From the NCBI RefSeq assembly GCF_042650125.1, contig NZ_JBHSAP010000007.1, positions 1 through 64,000 of the forward strand: a stretch of 64,000 nt of DNA, written 5' to 3'. Each line of letters starts with the position of its first letter. Position 1 is the stretch's first letter. The translations under genes were made by a program, and so were the position numbers. The notes below the pieces were generated by a model that worked only from the letters and a program-made list of their open reading frames with translations, was not told where the DNA came from and made no database searches. Below, in pieces: positions 16,101 to 25,226 of the stretch. The DNA is from Salinithrix halophila. GTDB taxonomy: Bacteria > Bacillota > Bacilli > Thermoactinomycetales > DSM-45169.

Positions 16101-19100
16101 CCCGTACCGCTGTGGTTCCATAGATAGTCAAACCCTTGGTGGCCGTCTACACTGTCGGAGGTGTTCCAGTCGCCTTTCGCCTCGACGTGTTGGCGATCCG
16201 TGTTATCCACGACCAGGGAGGCCTTAGCAAAGCCTTCATCCGTCTCCGCCTTCAGCTTCCCGTCGGGGTAGTAATCCCAGGTCTGAGTGCGGGTGTCTTT
16301 GGAGCTGTCTTCTCCGATCAGCTGGCGGCGGATGGTTTGCCCCAGATCGTTGTAGTCGTAGGTGGTCTGGATGTTGTGGGGATCAGCCGTCCGCTTGATC
16401 CAGCCGTTATCAAAGTAATCGATGGCCGTCTCATTGCGTACGGTCTGCCCTTCGGAAGCCGGTGCGCTGATCTTCGTGATCCGCCCCAGTTTGTCGTAGC
16501 TGTATAGGAGCTTGTCCTGCTTCGAGTATCGGGGATTGTCGCTGTTCGGATCCCGAGGGTAGTGGACTTCCTTGACCCGGTTCAGCTTGTCGTACACCGT
16601 CTTTTCAGTGTAGTCGCCTGCTTGCTCCGTGGCCACCCCCCGCGGGGTAATCGTCTGGGTCAGATTGTCCACGGCATCGTAGACATAACGGGTGACATTC
16701 ACCACCCCATTGTCGCGGGGCGTATGCATCTCCGTCAGATTCTCGTTTTCATCGTACACCGCTTTGGTGGTATGGCCTTCTTCGTCGGTCACCTGGGTGA
16801 TGAGGCCATCAGCATCGTAGGTATAGGTGACAGTGTTGCCCTTGGTATCGGTCTCCTGGGTCGCCTGATGATTCTTGTCATAGGCATAGGTGGTCGTATA
16901 ATCATCCGGGTCCTTCGTCTCGTTCCCCTTGGGTTCCGTCACCTTGGTCAGGTTGCCAGCGTTGTCGTATTCGTAGGAAACCTTGTGTCCCTGACTGTTG
17001 GTGACGTGTCGGATACGGTCCAGATGATCATAGACGTATTTCGTCGCATAGTCATCAGCTTCCTCGGGAGTCCGGTTCCCTTTCGGTTCGGTTTCCTTTA
17101 GAAGGTTTCCGACATCATCATAAGTATAGGTCACTTTCCGCTCGAGGCCGCCGGTTTGATCCGGGGGCAATACAGCAGAGGTCACCCAGTCGTTTTTGTT
17201 GTAGGTGTAGGTCACTTTCGCCTGGTTGGGCGATGTCTCCACCAAGACATTGTCGTTGGCATCGTAGACGGGAGCCGGGATGGTAATGTACTTCCCTTTC
17301 TCCGCCTCTTTCGGCACCTTACTGGTCAAGGGACGCAGCAGATGGTCGTAGGTGTAGGTAGACGTATGCCCTTCTGCGTCGGTTACCTTGAGGACTTCGC
17401 CCCGTTTGCCGTACTCGACTTTTGTGACATTCCCCTCGGCATCGGTGATGGTTTGGGGGGAGCCATTGGCATCGTAGTTGCCGTATTTGGTGACGTTGCC
17501 CTTGGCATCCTTGACCGAGGTGAGCAGTCCGCCCTTGGCATAGGTATAGGTCGTGGTGAAATCCCTGGCAGTAGAGGTGGCATTTCCCTTCGGTTCCGTC
17601 GACGAGATGAGGTTGCCTTCCTCATCATAGTCGTAGGTGGTGACACGCCCTTCGGGGCTGGTCTCCTTCACGAGATCGGCGACGTTGCCCTCCAGCCGGT
17701 ATTCGTATTCCATTTTTGTCGATTTCCGATCTGCCGGATCGTTGAGCACGTTGTTTTCCGCGTCGGTCTCCGTCAACACATTGCCGTGTTTATCGTAGGT
17801 CCAGGTGGTGACGGCTCCGTTGGGCTCGGTCATCTTGGTTAGGTTCAGGTCGTCGTCCCATTCAAATGTGGTCTTCTCGTTCTCGGCGTTGACCACTTCC
17901 ACGGGCTTTCCATCATCGTTGAACGTGGTGGCTGTTTTCCGGCCTTCCGGGTCCGTAACAATGGTGACCGCCTGTTCGTCGCTGTCTGCCGTGGAGCGGT
18001 ATTCCACCGTTGTCAATTTGTCTTCCCGGTTATACAGCTTGGTCATATGACCGTAATCGTCATAGTAGACGCGCGTGGTATGGCCTCTCGGATCGGTGAT
18101 GGTTCGGATCAGATTATATTCGTAAGAAAGTTGATAGACCTTCTCTTCTTTCAGACCTGCACCTTCCGTAATCTTGGTCAACCGCCCGTCATCATCATAG
18201 GCGAACTCTACTTTCAGTCCCGAGATATCGGTGAGTCGTTTCAACTGGTTACGGATATGGGGATTGGCATCTTTTCCACTGTAGTATTCCAGCTTGACCG
18301 TACGCCGGTTCTCGGAATCCGTCAGGTAGCGAAGCAGTTTCACATTGTGGTTATCGATCCGCCGCTTCTCGTAGGTATAGGTCTGCTTCCTCCCGTTGCG
18401 ATCCACCATCTCGGAGATGTAGCCTTCCCTGTCGAAATAATACCGGGTCCCGTCCTTGGTGGTGATCTGCCACTGGCGGGTTTTGTTCTTGATCGAGAGG
18501 AGCTTCAGGTACAAATGCGTCCCTTTTGGGCTCTTAAATTTCTTGCTTTTTGTATCAAAGCGGAACGTGTACTGGGTGCCGTCCCCGTCAACCATGGTCA
18601 CTTTTCCGGACTTCACCTTGCCATCCAGTCCCAACTTTACGCCTTCCTTGGTCGAAGGTGTTCCGAGGCGCATCATGTTGGTTAGGGCAAAGGACCAGCC
18701 GGGTCCGATCAAGGAATCGGAGAAGTCGCGGCTGTTGTAGGTCATCTGGGGAGCGGTATCAAAACCCTTGGACGGGTTCTCGAAGGGCGTATAGTCGAAC
18801 ATGGTATTCCCTTCGAACAAGTTGACGAGGAGTTCAGTCTCCCCTCCTGTCTCTTCACGGATGAGACCTTGGTCCGCTTCCTCTCCCAGGCGGTCCGCTT
18901 TCTCTTTCTTCACAACCACGATCGGCTGTGAAAGAGCAGGAATCCCATGGGCATTCTTCGACAGCCAATCCCCGTTGTGATCGATCAGGTCCCACTCCAA
19001 GGAGCGCGTCTCGCGATAAGCGCCTTTCCCTTTCAGTTGAGGGGCGTGAACTTTCGCTTTGAGACGGATCACTTCCCCAGGGGAGAGATCTTCCGGCAGA

Positions 19101-22100
19101 TCCACCCGTTCTTTACCTTGGGGAGCATCCAGGCCCGCCCAGCGATAGGCCAAGGACTGTTGCCCTTTTTTCCACACACGGTCAGTGGTGTTGGTGACGG
19201 TGACGTCGATCTCATACTCGTCGCCGCTCACCATGTCCCCCGGCAATTCCGGTGCATGGTAGGTACTGTCCGCCGTCGGGGTGGTGTAGATAATCTCCAG
19301 GCGCGGTCGCAGGGAGCGTTCCCGGGCTTCACTGCTCAAAAACAGCACCCGCTCGGACACACCTTTTTCCTTCTTTTGTTTCAGGAGGAGCCCGTTCGCA
19401 TCTTTCTTGCCCGTCACCCAATCCCCGACCATGCCGGTCACGTCAAAATCGCGCCAGCGAGGATCGTTGGTAATGCTGGCTTCTTCATCGATAACGCTGG
19501 AATCATAATCGCCGCCGTCTTTGCTCCAGGGGCTTTTCCAGTTGGTACGGGTTTCGGTGAAGCTTTTGTTGAGGGCATGAAGTTGATAGGTTCCCATCGG
19601 AGCGTCGGGATCCGACTGATACATGTACCACGCCCACAATTGCATTTCTGCATCGACAACGTTGGCATTTTTGGGAATCCCGGTCAAATCAAAATCCAGC
19701 ACGGCCCGGGTATTGCCGTAGGTGCCGCTGTTGTTCCCTACCATCAGGTTGGGCTCGCCTTCGATGTGATTCAGATTGCTGGAGGTTTTTTCATCCGATA
19801 GGGTGGTATCATCCTCGGCACCCACCCGAATCACCCGGGTCATCCCCGCTTTGGGAAGCCGAGCGATGACGGTTCCGGATGGATGCACCTTTCCATCTTT
19901 GGTTTTCACCGCCACCATATAGTAGTAGGCATCCCCCACCCGGGTGGGGAAATCTGCCGGGGTCGGTTCCGCTGTTGTATCGGTAAACATCGACTGATAG
20001 CGATCCTCGATAGGAGCAATCAAGGTGGATTCATCCGGAAGGAACTGCTGCTCCTTACTGCGGTGAATCTGGTATTCGACAAAGTCGTCTTCCTTGTATT
20101 TAGACCATTTCAACTCCGCACCGGTCCCGTGCAACGTGGTCGGCTCTTCCACGGTGACACTGGGTTTCTCATAGATCAGGGTGAGCTTGGGACGGATGTT
20201 AGTCTCATCATAGTGCTGGCTGGCAGTATAGATCGGGCCGCCTTGTTCCAGGGCATCACTCTCGGATTTGATCAGAAATCCATCGTTCGGTTTGCTACCG
20301 TCCAACCAATCCTGAACGACCGAGGTGACGGGAAACTGATGCCAGACGTTATTGGTATCCTTTTTCTTGACGGCCCGGGCGACTTTGACAAACCGGACAG
20401 CGTCAGCGATCACATACCCGTTGGCATCATCGTCCAGGACAATCTTGTGGGAAGAACCGGCATCAAAATCCCAGGAGCCGAGGGTTACCCACTTGCCGCC
20501 GTTTTTCTGCTGGTTGACTTTCTTGACCGTTTTCCCGCCCTTGTGATAGATCGTGTAGGGTGCGTTGGTGGCACGGTCATCGGCTGCCGTATAGCGCACC
20601 TGTACTTGATAGGTCCCGCGTTCTTTCAAGTGGGGAACCCAAGTGAAGGTTGCACCCAGCTTCCCTTGGCCATTGGGTTGGTACGTCCCTTTATAAGCCC
20701 CTTTGACGCTGTCCGACAGGGGCCAGTTTCCCTTGGCCGCCGTTTGGTTATCATCCTCGTTATCGACGGTCTCCCTATAGGTAATCGGGGTATCGTCAAA
20801 GGCACCTCCGTCTTTCCAGTTATCACCGGCACCGGCCTTTTTCCAGCTGACGGTGTCCGGGTCCCATGCTTCTTGAACCCGATGAACGGTGATCGGTACA
20901 TCCTGGTTGTTCGTCGTGTGGGTTTGGTCGTAATACAGCGACAAATTCGCCTCTGCCAGACGGACCCCATCGGGTACGTGGCTCAAGTCAAACTTCACCA
21001 AGCCCCGGTATTTGGATTCCCGTCCGGTTCCCACTTTCATCTGCCAGGTATGGTTGTAGTTATCATCGGGGTCCCCGCTGTCGATGTAGGTATCTTCGCT
21101 TTGGGCGGGTGTCGGGGCGATCTCAATCGTGGGATCGATGTGAACAGGATATTTCCGTGCCTCGTCATGAAGCCATGCCCGATCCGCTTTGAGGGTCACC
21201 GTGACCTGATCCCCGTCTTGCTTCAACGATTGGGTGACTTGTTCGCTGGTGGTGTAACCATGAGGTGATTCATCATCCTTCTGGCTGTCGATCATAAACG
21301 GCTTCGGCATCGTATAGACGACGCGCCCTTTGCTTTCACTAAGGAAAGCGATGGAGCCATCGGCTTGTTTTTTCGCCACAAGGCCCTTCAGCTTCAAGGA
21401 AAAAGAATACGTCGGGTCATCTGGAGCTTCTTGAAGCCGGATCGTCTCTTTTAGCGAGTCCGATCCGATATCGTACAGAAGATCAGCATGACTCCATAAT
21501 CCCGGAAAGGTAACACGGTTCTCTTTCGCTTCCGGTTGAACATCTTTTCCATCCACCGCACCGAAGTCGATTTGGTGTTTGCCTTCCTCAAAGCGCAAGA
21601 CCCGCTCGGCGGTTTTACCGAAAAACGTCTGGAAGGTATTGGACTTGTTCGCGTAGACAAATCCAGAGCTATCCGTAGCTTTGACATCCGGATCAATCGG
21701 TTTCCAATTCCCTTGACCATCTTGATAGTGGATGGGGGAGGCGGTAACTTCTTTTTGCAACCGACCATCTTTCAGCTTAAACACCTTGGTATTCGCATCC
21801 CGCTCGTCGGTAAGTTCCTTCTCTTTTACCGGAGTCGGCACTTTATCGCCGACGGGAGCTTCTTCATTGGTGTAGAGGGTCTGATCCTCGATCGCTTCCT
21901 CTTTCGCTTGTTCCTCATCCCGATCGGTGAAAAAATCGATCACATCATCCATGAAACCTTGGCCGGTCGCCGCCACGGTTGCCCCAATCCCTTGAACCAA
22001 CCCGCTGACTGCACCTGCATCCTTCCACCCTTTGCGAGCAAGCTCCGCTGCAAATACAGGGGTAGGAGTCAAACTGGTGAATAGAAAGATGAGGACCAAA

Positions 22101-22144
22101 CAGGATATGAAACTCTTTTGAGCCCATCGTCGTTTCTTTTTCAA
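13145..22144 (-). CDS. Giant secreted Rhs/YD-repeat polymorphic toxin with Hint and nuclease-like C-terminus
   Basis: This 2999-residue WapA-like protein starts at a TTG behind GAGGAGG. Order: signal peptide (1-32); DNRLRE-type module (about 340-655) containing a golvesin-like domain (460-590); second DNRLRE module (765-955); Rhs entry (LLVNLFEGNTMFDYTPFENP, near 1100); YD repeats to 2600, with a second golvesin-like insert (1975-2105); Rhs core (YDMGFRNYDPSIARFDTRDA, near 2530); a Lys/Arg-rich tract (2620-2690); Hint domain (Cys near 2754 to VWVHN near 2887); and a 110-residue toxin. The toxin carries IVTRDYYFRKKGGDIIIQDH, GAGHYYGQGG and GPHFNVRP, which resembles HNH/EndoVII-type nuclease toxins (EHHH group); I am moderately sure. 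Expected role is contact-dependent killing of neighbours. Immunity candidates follow. Confidence 0.9.
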   Translation of the reverse strand: MKKKRRWAQKSFISCLVLIFLFTSLTPTPVFAAELARKGWKDAGAVSGLVQGIGATVAATGQGFMDDVIDFFTDRDEEQAKEEAIEDQTLYTNEEAPVGDKVPTPVKEKELTDERDANTKVFKLKDGRLQKEVTASPIHYQDGQGNWKPIDPDVKATDSSGFVYANKSNTFQTFFGKTAERVLRFEEGKHQIDFGAVDGKDVQPEAKENRVTFPGLWSHADLLYDIGSDSLKETIRLQEAPDDPTYSFSLKLKGLVAKKQADGSIAFLSESKGRVVYTMPKPFMIDSQKDDESPHGYTTSEQVTQSLKQDGDQVTVTLKADRAWLHDEARKYPVHIDPTIEIAPTPAQSEDTYIDSGDPDDNYNHTWQMKVGTGRESKYRGLVKFDLSHVPDGVRLAEANLSLYYDQTHTTNNQDVPITVHRVQEAWDPDTVSWKKAGAGDNWKDGGAFDDTPITYRETVDNEDDNQTAAKGNWPLSDSVKGAYKGTYQPNGQGKLGATFTWVPHLKERGTYQVQVRYTAADDRATNAPYTIYHKGGKTVKKVNQQKNGGKWVTLGSWDFDAGSSHKIVLDDDANGYVIADAVRFVKVARAVKKKDTNNVWHQFPVTSVVQDWLDGSKPNDGFLIKSESDALEQGGPIYTASQHYDETNIRPKLTLIYEKPSVTVEEPTTLHGTGAELKWSKYKEDDFVEYQIHRSKEQQFLPDESTLIAPIEDRYQSMFTDTTAEPTPADFPTRVGDAYYYMVAVKTKDGKVHPSGTVIARLPKAGMTRVIRVGAEDDTTLSDEKTSSNLNHIEGEPNLMVGNNSGTYGNTRAVLDFDLTGIPKNANVVDAEMQLWAWYMYQSDPDAPMGTYQLHALNKSFTETRTNWKSPWSKDGGDYDSSVIDEEASITNDPRWRDFDVTGMVGDWVTGKKDANGLLLKQKKEKGVSERVLFLSSEARERSLRPRLEIIYTTPTADSTYHAPELPGDMVSGDEYEIDVTVTNTTDRVWKKGQQSLAYRWAGLDAPQGKERVDLPEDLSPGEVIRLKAKVHAPQLKGKGAYRETRSLEWDLIDHNGDWLSKNAHGIPALSQPIVVVKKEKADRLGEEADQGLIREETGGETELLVNLFEGNTMFDYTPFENPSKGFDTAPQMTYNSRDFSDSLIGPGWSFALTNMMRLGTPSTKEGVKLGLDGKVKSGKVTMVDGDGTQYTFRFDTKSKKFKSPKGTHLYLKLLSIKNKTRQWQITTKDGTRYYFDREGYISEMVDRNGRKQTYTYEKRRIDNHNVKLLRYLTDSENRRTVKLEYYSGKDANPHIRNQLKRLTDISGLKVEFAYDDDGRLTKITEGAGLKEEKVYQLSYEYNLIRTITDPRGHTTRVYYDDYGHMTKLYNREDKLTTVEYRSTADSDEQAVTIVTDPEGRKTATTFNDDGKPVEVVNAENEKTTFEWDDDLNLTKMTEPNGAVTTWTYDKHGNVLTETDAENNVLNDPADRKSTKMEYEYRLEGNVADLVKETSPEGRVTTYDYDEEGNLISSTEPKGNATSTARDFTTTYTYAKGGLLTSVKDAKGNVTKYGNYDANGSPQTITDAEGNVTKVEYGKRGEVLKVTDAEGHTSTYTYDHLLRPLTSKVPKEAEKGKYITIPAPVYDANDNVLVETSPNQAKVTYTYNKNDWVTSAVLPPDQTGGLERKVTYTYDDVGNLLKETEPKGNRTPEEADDYATKYVYDHLDRIRHVTNSQGHKVSYEYDNAGNLTKVTEPKGNETKDPDDYTTTYAYDKNHQATQETDTKGNTVTYTYDADGLITQVTDEEGHTTKAVYDENENLTEMHTPRDNGVVNVTRYVYDAVDNLTQTITPRGVATEQAGDYTEKTVYDKLNRVKEVHYPRDPNSDNPRYSKQDKLLYSYDKLGRITKISAPASEGQTVRNETAIDYFDNGWIKRTADPHNIQTTYDYNDLGQTIRRQLIGEDSSKDTRTQTWDYYPDGKLKAETDEGFAKASLVVDNTDRQHVEAKGDWNTSDSVDGHQGFDYLWNHSGTGDDVFTWNLAVPEDGDYDVYVKYLSHTDRATNAPYTVQYDGGTDIQKVNQKENGSQWVKLGTYGFRAGKRGKITLSDDANGTVVADAIRLVKHTEDKKERKAFRYTYDVNGNLTEVKNQSTGAKVDAYQMHYDGLNQVTRLEKIIQDQVKETIGYTYDANGNLTGRSHDGKQQTYTYTERNLLKMIEDKKSADDAKPRVWSYGYTKRGELDHQTQPNGTVTNFAYYQDGLLKKQTTHKKDQTLLNQHELKYNKNGHRIEEALELLDAKGKKVNSQIQYQYDPRDRLVSMTKTGDNPLTESVELDANSNIVRHTQNGATKHYTYDRNRMLTQTVDGKTKDYTYDSFGRLSTVTEGERLEEKNRYDGFDRLLEHTKRKKDGTLSRTSYTYDAFDRTLSKTGNVGTEKEETTTFQYLGMSDDVVSEEVAGKLTRSYTYAPWGERLSMTHHGKGETSYYGYNTRGDVEMLLDENGGVRGTYGYTMYGEDQASAFTGVDKPGSETMYNPYRYTAKRWDPNAESYDMGFRNYDPSIARFDTRDAYSDASQDLGLAMDLATGSRYAFAGGNPVSYSELDGHRPIMGSFYTTNTVRSAIRSAFRSVYKSPTMGYWKRTYKRAKKRAKRKAYQRRYRKRAYKKKAYKRHSYRKHSHKKRSYKKIKRSKPKAKPKPKPKAPRVTFSEAGHATLDVLGLIPGVGEFADGANAAWYSAEGDYANASLSAAAMIPFAGWGATGTKLGMKALPGMCFVAGTKVITDDGEKPIEEIKVGDKVLSKDEKTGKKSYKKVTRLYRRHVDTLYEVHAGGEKIKTTAEHPFWVQDKGWVKAKDLQKGDRLQAADGRQVRVDRVVQRKTKPIKVYNFEVEDYHTYFVSDAQVWVHNKCGKLPSRKAAFRQAKRDAGIPMSQAPYKVERPDMVDRNNRRILDKNHRPIVTRDYYFRKKGGDIIIQDHGAGHYYGQGGIGDQGPHFNVRPIEKPRRGKVGGTLAHYEW
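13471..13882 (-). repeat. Hint-coding repeat, copy A (in the active Rhs gene)
   Basis: Reference copy of the 412-base tract repeated at 9969-10380 and in part at 11869-12157. Homology to copy B continues more weakly to about 13950, into the codons upstream of the Hint Cys. Confidence 0.85.
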
Positions 22145-22182
22145 TGTAAGGACTGTCCTCCTCTTCTTTGTAATAGTGCATA

Positions 22183-22211
22183 AATATAATCGAAGGGAGG
22201 ACCTCCGTCAA
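22183..22211 (-). promoter_or_regulatory. SigA-type promoter for the Rhs gene
   Basis: On the minus strand TTGACG (22211-22206) is followed by a 17-base spacer and TATATT (22188-22183). The expected transcript start near 22176 gives a short leader that contains GAGGAGG. Confidence 0.6.
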
Positions 22212-22412
22212 TGAATATCTTTTCTACTAACTTGTTGACTCTTCTAATAAACAACAATAATCCCTTATTAATGGGTGTTATAGGAAAGCGACGGGTCGGG
22301 CAAATGAGTTCAACCCTTTTTATATAAGGGCTTTATCGATTACCCTTCCTATAGATGAATAAGACTTATGGCCTAGCAAACGATTGCCTATTAAAAATGG
22401 GTGAAGGCAATG

Positions 22413-22440
22413 AAAAAAGCCGTCCTTGATCAGGACGGCT
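22413..22440 (-). terminator. Intrinsic terminator of the sbn operon
   Basis: AGCCGTCC and GGACGGCT form an 8-bp stem with a 7-base loop, followed on the minus strand by TTTTTT. It begins 4 bases after the sbnI stop codon. Confidence 0.9.
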
Positions 22441-22443
22441 TTT

Positions 22444-23199
22444 CTATGCTTCGCACAGATAGACACTTTCCGTATAATGGCGCATCCGCCCAGCCCAGCG
22501 GTGCTTCAGGTGCTCCCACTCCTGCTTGTCGACGGTGGGAGCGTGCAACAGCTGGAGGGGGATACGGAGGTTCAGGAGCCGCCCTTCCACCAGGCAACGC
22601 GTTACTCCCGCTGGCAGGACACCGCCCCGTTTCACCGTTTGTTCTAGAAACCGAGTGGAGGGTTGGGGGTGCCGGATGAGGACGAAGCCCGCCGGTGGGA
22701 TGGAGTCCGGATCCGGTGGACAGCGGCGCACGGGGATATCTCGGTAAGCTCGAACCACCCGATGCCAGACCTCCAACCGACTGCTTCCCTCTGCGGGCTC
22801 GATCCGGAGATGCCTTCCTTCCTCATCCACTACACAAAGAGTTGCATCGTTCCCCGGATCTTCCCCTTCCACCGGGTGAAGCGCGGGATCCTGGAGCAAA
22901 TCTTTCAGCCAGGGTCCTCTCTCCACCACATGATCCCAAGCTTCCCAGCAGAACTGGTCTCGCCGCACCACCTGGACGGGGACATGTCGACAACCGAGCA
23001 AGCCCAAGGAACCTGTACGGTGAGCCCCGTCTAGGATGAGATAGTCGCCGCCCGCCATCCGGTAGGCCAAGGGCGGGTGACATAGCACTCCTTCCGCCTC
23101 GATGGCGCGAGCCGTCTCCTCCAGGCGGTGGGGTTCATGTCCTTCATGGAGATGGAGCCGGTTGATCGGCACCATTTGTAAGGATGACAGAATGTCCAA
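22444..23199 (-). CDS. sbnI: SbnI-like serine kinase/regulator (ParB/Srx fold)
   Basis: The 251-residue product aligns along its length with SbnI of Staphylococcus aureus: VPINRLHLHEGHEPHRLEET at the N-terminus, the ParB-like DYLILDGAHRTGSLGLLGCR, PAGVTRCLVEGRLLNL near 205-220, and the end MRHYTESVYLCEA. In S. aureus SbnI is a free-serine kinase making O-phospho-L-serine for SbnA, and a heme-responsive regulator of the operon. The TTG at 23199 is used as start for its GGAGG site; an ATG eight codons later lacks one. It is the last gene of the operon, 24 bases after sbnH. Confidence 0.85.
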   Translation of the reverse strand: MDILSSLQMVPINRLHLHEGHEPHRLEETARAIEAEGVLCHPPLAYRMAGGDYLILDGAHRTGSLGLLGCRHVPVQVVRRDQFCWEAWDHVVERGPWLKDLLQDPALHPVEGEDPGNDATLCVVDEEGRHLRIEPAEGSSRLEVWHRVVRAYRDIPVRRCPPDPDSIPPAGFVLIRHPQPSTRFLEQTVKRGGVLPAGVTRCLVEGRLLNLRIPLQLLHAPTVDKQEWEHLKHRWAGRMRHYTESVYLCEA

Positions 23200-23223
23200 C
23201 GTTGTTCCGCCTCCGTGCAGGGA

Positions 23224-24438
23224 TCAGACGCCGGTTAACACCGGTTGCCCCTGTTTTAGGTAGAGTTGGTCAGGATGGGGGTGACTCAGGAAATCGTGAT
23301 GGGAGATGGACCAGCCGTAAGCCCCGGTAAACCGGAAGAGAAGGACGTCTCCGATCCGAACCCGAGGGAGGATTACATCCCGGGCCAACACATCCTTGGG
23401 CGTGCAGAGTTGCCCTGTGACTGTGACTGGTTCCCCTCCCGTCTCTTTGCGGGGAAAGGGATAGTCCCAGTGATCGATCTCCACCACATCGAAGGGGTGG
23501 CTGTGTTGCCAGGAAACGGGCAGACGGAAATGATGGGTCCCCCCACGGACGATGACATACCATTGGCCATGGTTTTTTTTGATATCCAGTACTTCGACCC
23601 CATAACCCCCACAAGAGGCGGTCAGGAAACGACCGCATTCGAACATCAGGTTCCGCCAATGAGCGGGGAAGGTATCCAGAAGCCCTTCCAACCCTCGGGT
23701 AAAAGCTTCCCAGTCGAACTGGGCAGAAAGATCGGCATAGTTGACTCCGATCCCGCCCCCTACATTGAGGGTCGTCACTTGGATCCCCAGGGCTTCCTCC
23801 CAAGCCATCACCTTATCCCGATACATGGTCAGGAGAGCCAGGTGGCGTTCCGGGTCCAGATTGTTGGAAAGGGAGTGAAAGTGGAACCCCTCCAACTTCA
23901 GGTGGGACGATTGCTGGGCCAGTTGGATCGCCACCGCCACCTCATCCTCATCAATGCCAAATTGGGTGGGCCGTCCCGCCATTTGCAGAGTGGCGGAGGG
24001 AAAAGGGCCTTTCAGGTTGATCCGGAGCAGGATCGGCACATGGACATTCAGCCGGGCAGCGATTCGCTCTAGACGGAGCAGTTCCTGCAAACTTTCCACA
24101 TGGAATCGGGTGACGCCGAGGCGGATCCCCCCCTCTAATTCCTGATCCGTCTTCCCCGGCCCTCCGAAGATGACGGGAATGTCCCGGCTGACGGCCCTCG
24201 CCTTCTCCACTTCTCCCAGGGAAGCCACTTCGAAGCCAGCCGCCAGCGGAGCGATTGTCTCCAGGACCGGACGCTCCGAATTGGCCTTCATCGCGTAAAA
24301 CATCCCGATGCGGGACGGCAGGGACTGCGTGATCCGCTTCACATGGGAAGCCAGATGATCCAGATCATACAGATGAGCGCAAAGAGGAGCGTCATCCTCC
24401 GCTTTTCGTTGTCGGATTATTTCTTCCATCCGGTTCAT
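23224..24438 (-). CDS. sbnH: SbnH-like PLP decarboxylase
   Basis: A 404-residue fold-type III PLP decarboxylase related to diaminopimelate and ornithine decarboxylases. The PLP lysine is K51 in FYAMKANSERPVL. Also visible are GGGIGVNYADLSAQF (phosphate-binding glycine loop), the MFECGRFLTASCG segment and the late GDVLLFRFTGAYGWSISHHD. In staphyloferrin B synthesis SbnH decarboxylates the citryl-diaminopropionate intermediate to leave a citryl-ethylenediamine unit. The start ATG overlaps the sbnG stop as ATGA. A biosynthetic diaminopimelate decarboxylase is unlikely given the operon. Confidence 0.88.
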   Translation of the reverse strand: MNRMEEIIRQRKAEDDAPLCAHLYDLDHLASHVKRITQSLPSRIGMFYAMKANSERPVLETIAPLAAGFEVASLGEVEKARAVSRDIPVIFGGPGKTDQELEGGIRLGVTRFHVESLQELLRLERIAARLNVHVPILLRINLKGPFPSATLQMAGRPTQFGIDEDEVAVAIQLAQQSSHLKLEGFHFHSLSNNLDPERHLALLTMYRDKVMAWEEALGIQVTTLNVGGGIGVNYADLSAQFDWEAFTRGLEGLLDTFPAHWRNLMFECGRFLTASCGGYGVEVLDIKKNHGQWYVIVRGGTHHFRLPVSWQHSHPFDVVEIDHWDYPFPRKETGGEPVTVTGQLCTPKDVLARDVILPRVRIGDVLLFRFTGAYGWSISHHDFLSHPHPDQLYLKQGQPVLTGV

Positions 24439-25226
24439 CTCGCTCCCTCCTTGTTGGGAAGATGGGTTTGGTGAGCCCTAAGGTGGTTATGAAGGGCTCG
24501 GAAGGCCAGGCTTCGTTCCTCGCCCAAGACAAAGGCGTGTACCCCTGCTTTTCTCCAGGCTCCTAGATCTTCCGGCACCCGGGGGAGGGCGAAAAACGGC
24601 ACGCCGTGACGGTTGGCCGCTTCCTTCACCTTCATGACCGCTTCCCGCACCTCCGGATGGCGGGTCTCCCAGGGAATTCCGAGGGACTGGGAAAGATCCG
24701 CCGCCCCTTCCAGCACCCCACTGATTCCAGGAATGGAGAGGATCTCATCGATCCCTTCCACCCCTTCCCGATCCTCAATCATGGGGATGACCATCGTTTC
24801 TTCATTGGCTCGTTTCACATATTCCTGCGGGGACACCTCTCCGAAGAATCCCGGCACACGGCCTCCGTTTAGGCTGCGCATCCCTTCGGGGAAGTACCGG
24901 GCGGCATGGAGAGCCGCTTCCAGATCCTCCCGCCTCCGTACATGGGGAACGACCACCCCCTGAGCTCCCGCGTCCAGAGAACGCAGGATCGCGCCGGGAT
25001 CTGCTTCCGGAACCCGCACCAGGGGGGTGAGGGAGACCGCTTCAGCCGCTCGGATCATGTGCTCCAAGGTCTCGGGATTGACAAGGGTGTGCTCCGTATC
25101 CAAGATGACAAAATCGTATCCGGCATGCCCCACCATCTCCACATGAACCGGAGAGGGGGTCGTGCAGAAAAGGCCATAGACCGGCTCCCCCACCTCCAGC
25201 TTTCGCTTCATTTCATTTCGTCGCAC
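24435..25226 (-). CDS. sbnG: SbnG-like citrate synthase (HpcH/HpaI aldolase fold)
   Basis: The 263-residue product is a class II HpcH/HpaI-type aldolase: DFVILDTEHTLVNPE, PLVRVPEADPGAILRSLDAG, GVVVPHVRRREDLEAAL, MIEDREGVEGIDEIL and GAADLSQSLGIPW provide the usual metal- and oxaloacetate-binding positions. In S. aureus SbnG condenses oxaloacetate with acetyl-CoA to citrate, decoupling siderophore synthesis from the TCA cycle. The GTG at 25226 has AAGGAGGGG seven bases upstream and overlaps sbnF by 14 bases. An ATG at 25211, one base after the sbnF stop, is the alternative start. Confidence 0.85.
   Translation of the reverse strand: MRRNEMKRKLEVGEPVYGLFCTTPSPVHVEMVGHAGYDFVILDTEHTLVNPETLEHMIRAAEAVSLTPLVRVPEADPGAILRSLDAGAQGVVVPHVRRREDLEAALHAARYFPEGMRSLNGGRVPGFFGEVSPQEYVKRANEETMVIPMIEDREGVEGIDEILSIPGISGVLEGAADLSQSLGIPWETRHPEVREAVMKVKEAANRHGVPFFALPRVPEDLGAWRKAGVHAFVLGEERSLAFRALHNHLRAHQTHLPNKEGAR

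Noticed and set aside
13217..21268. Long plus-strand open frames opposite the Rhs gene (for example 19883-21268, 461 codons)
   Set aside because: They are antisense shadows of a GC-rich repetitive gene. They lack ribosome binding sites and read as low-complexity Val/Gly/Ile-rich sequence.
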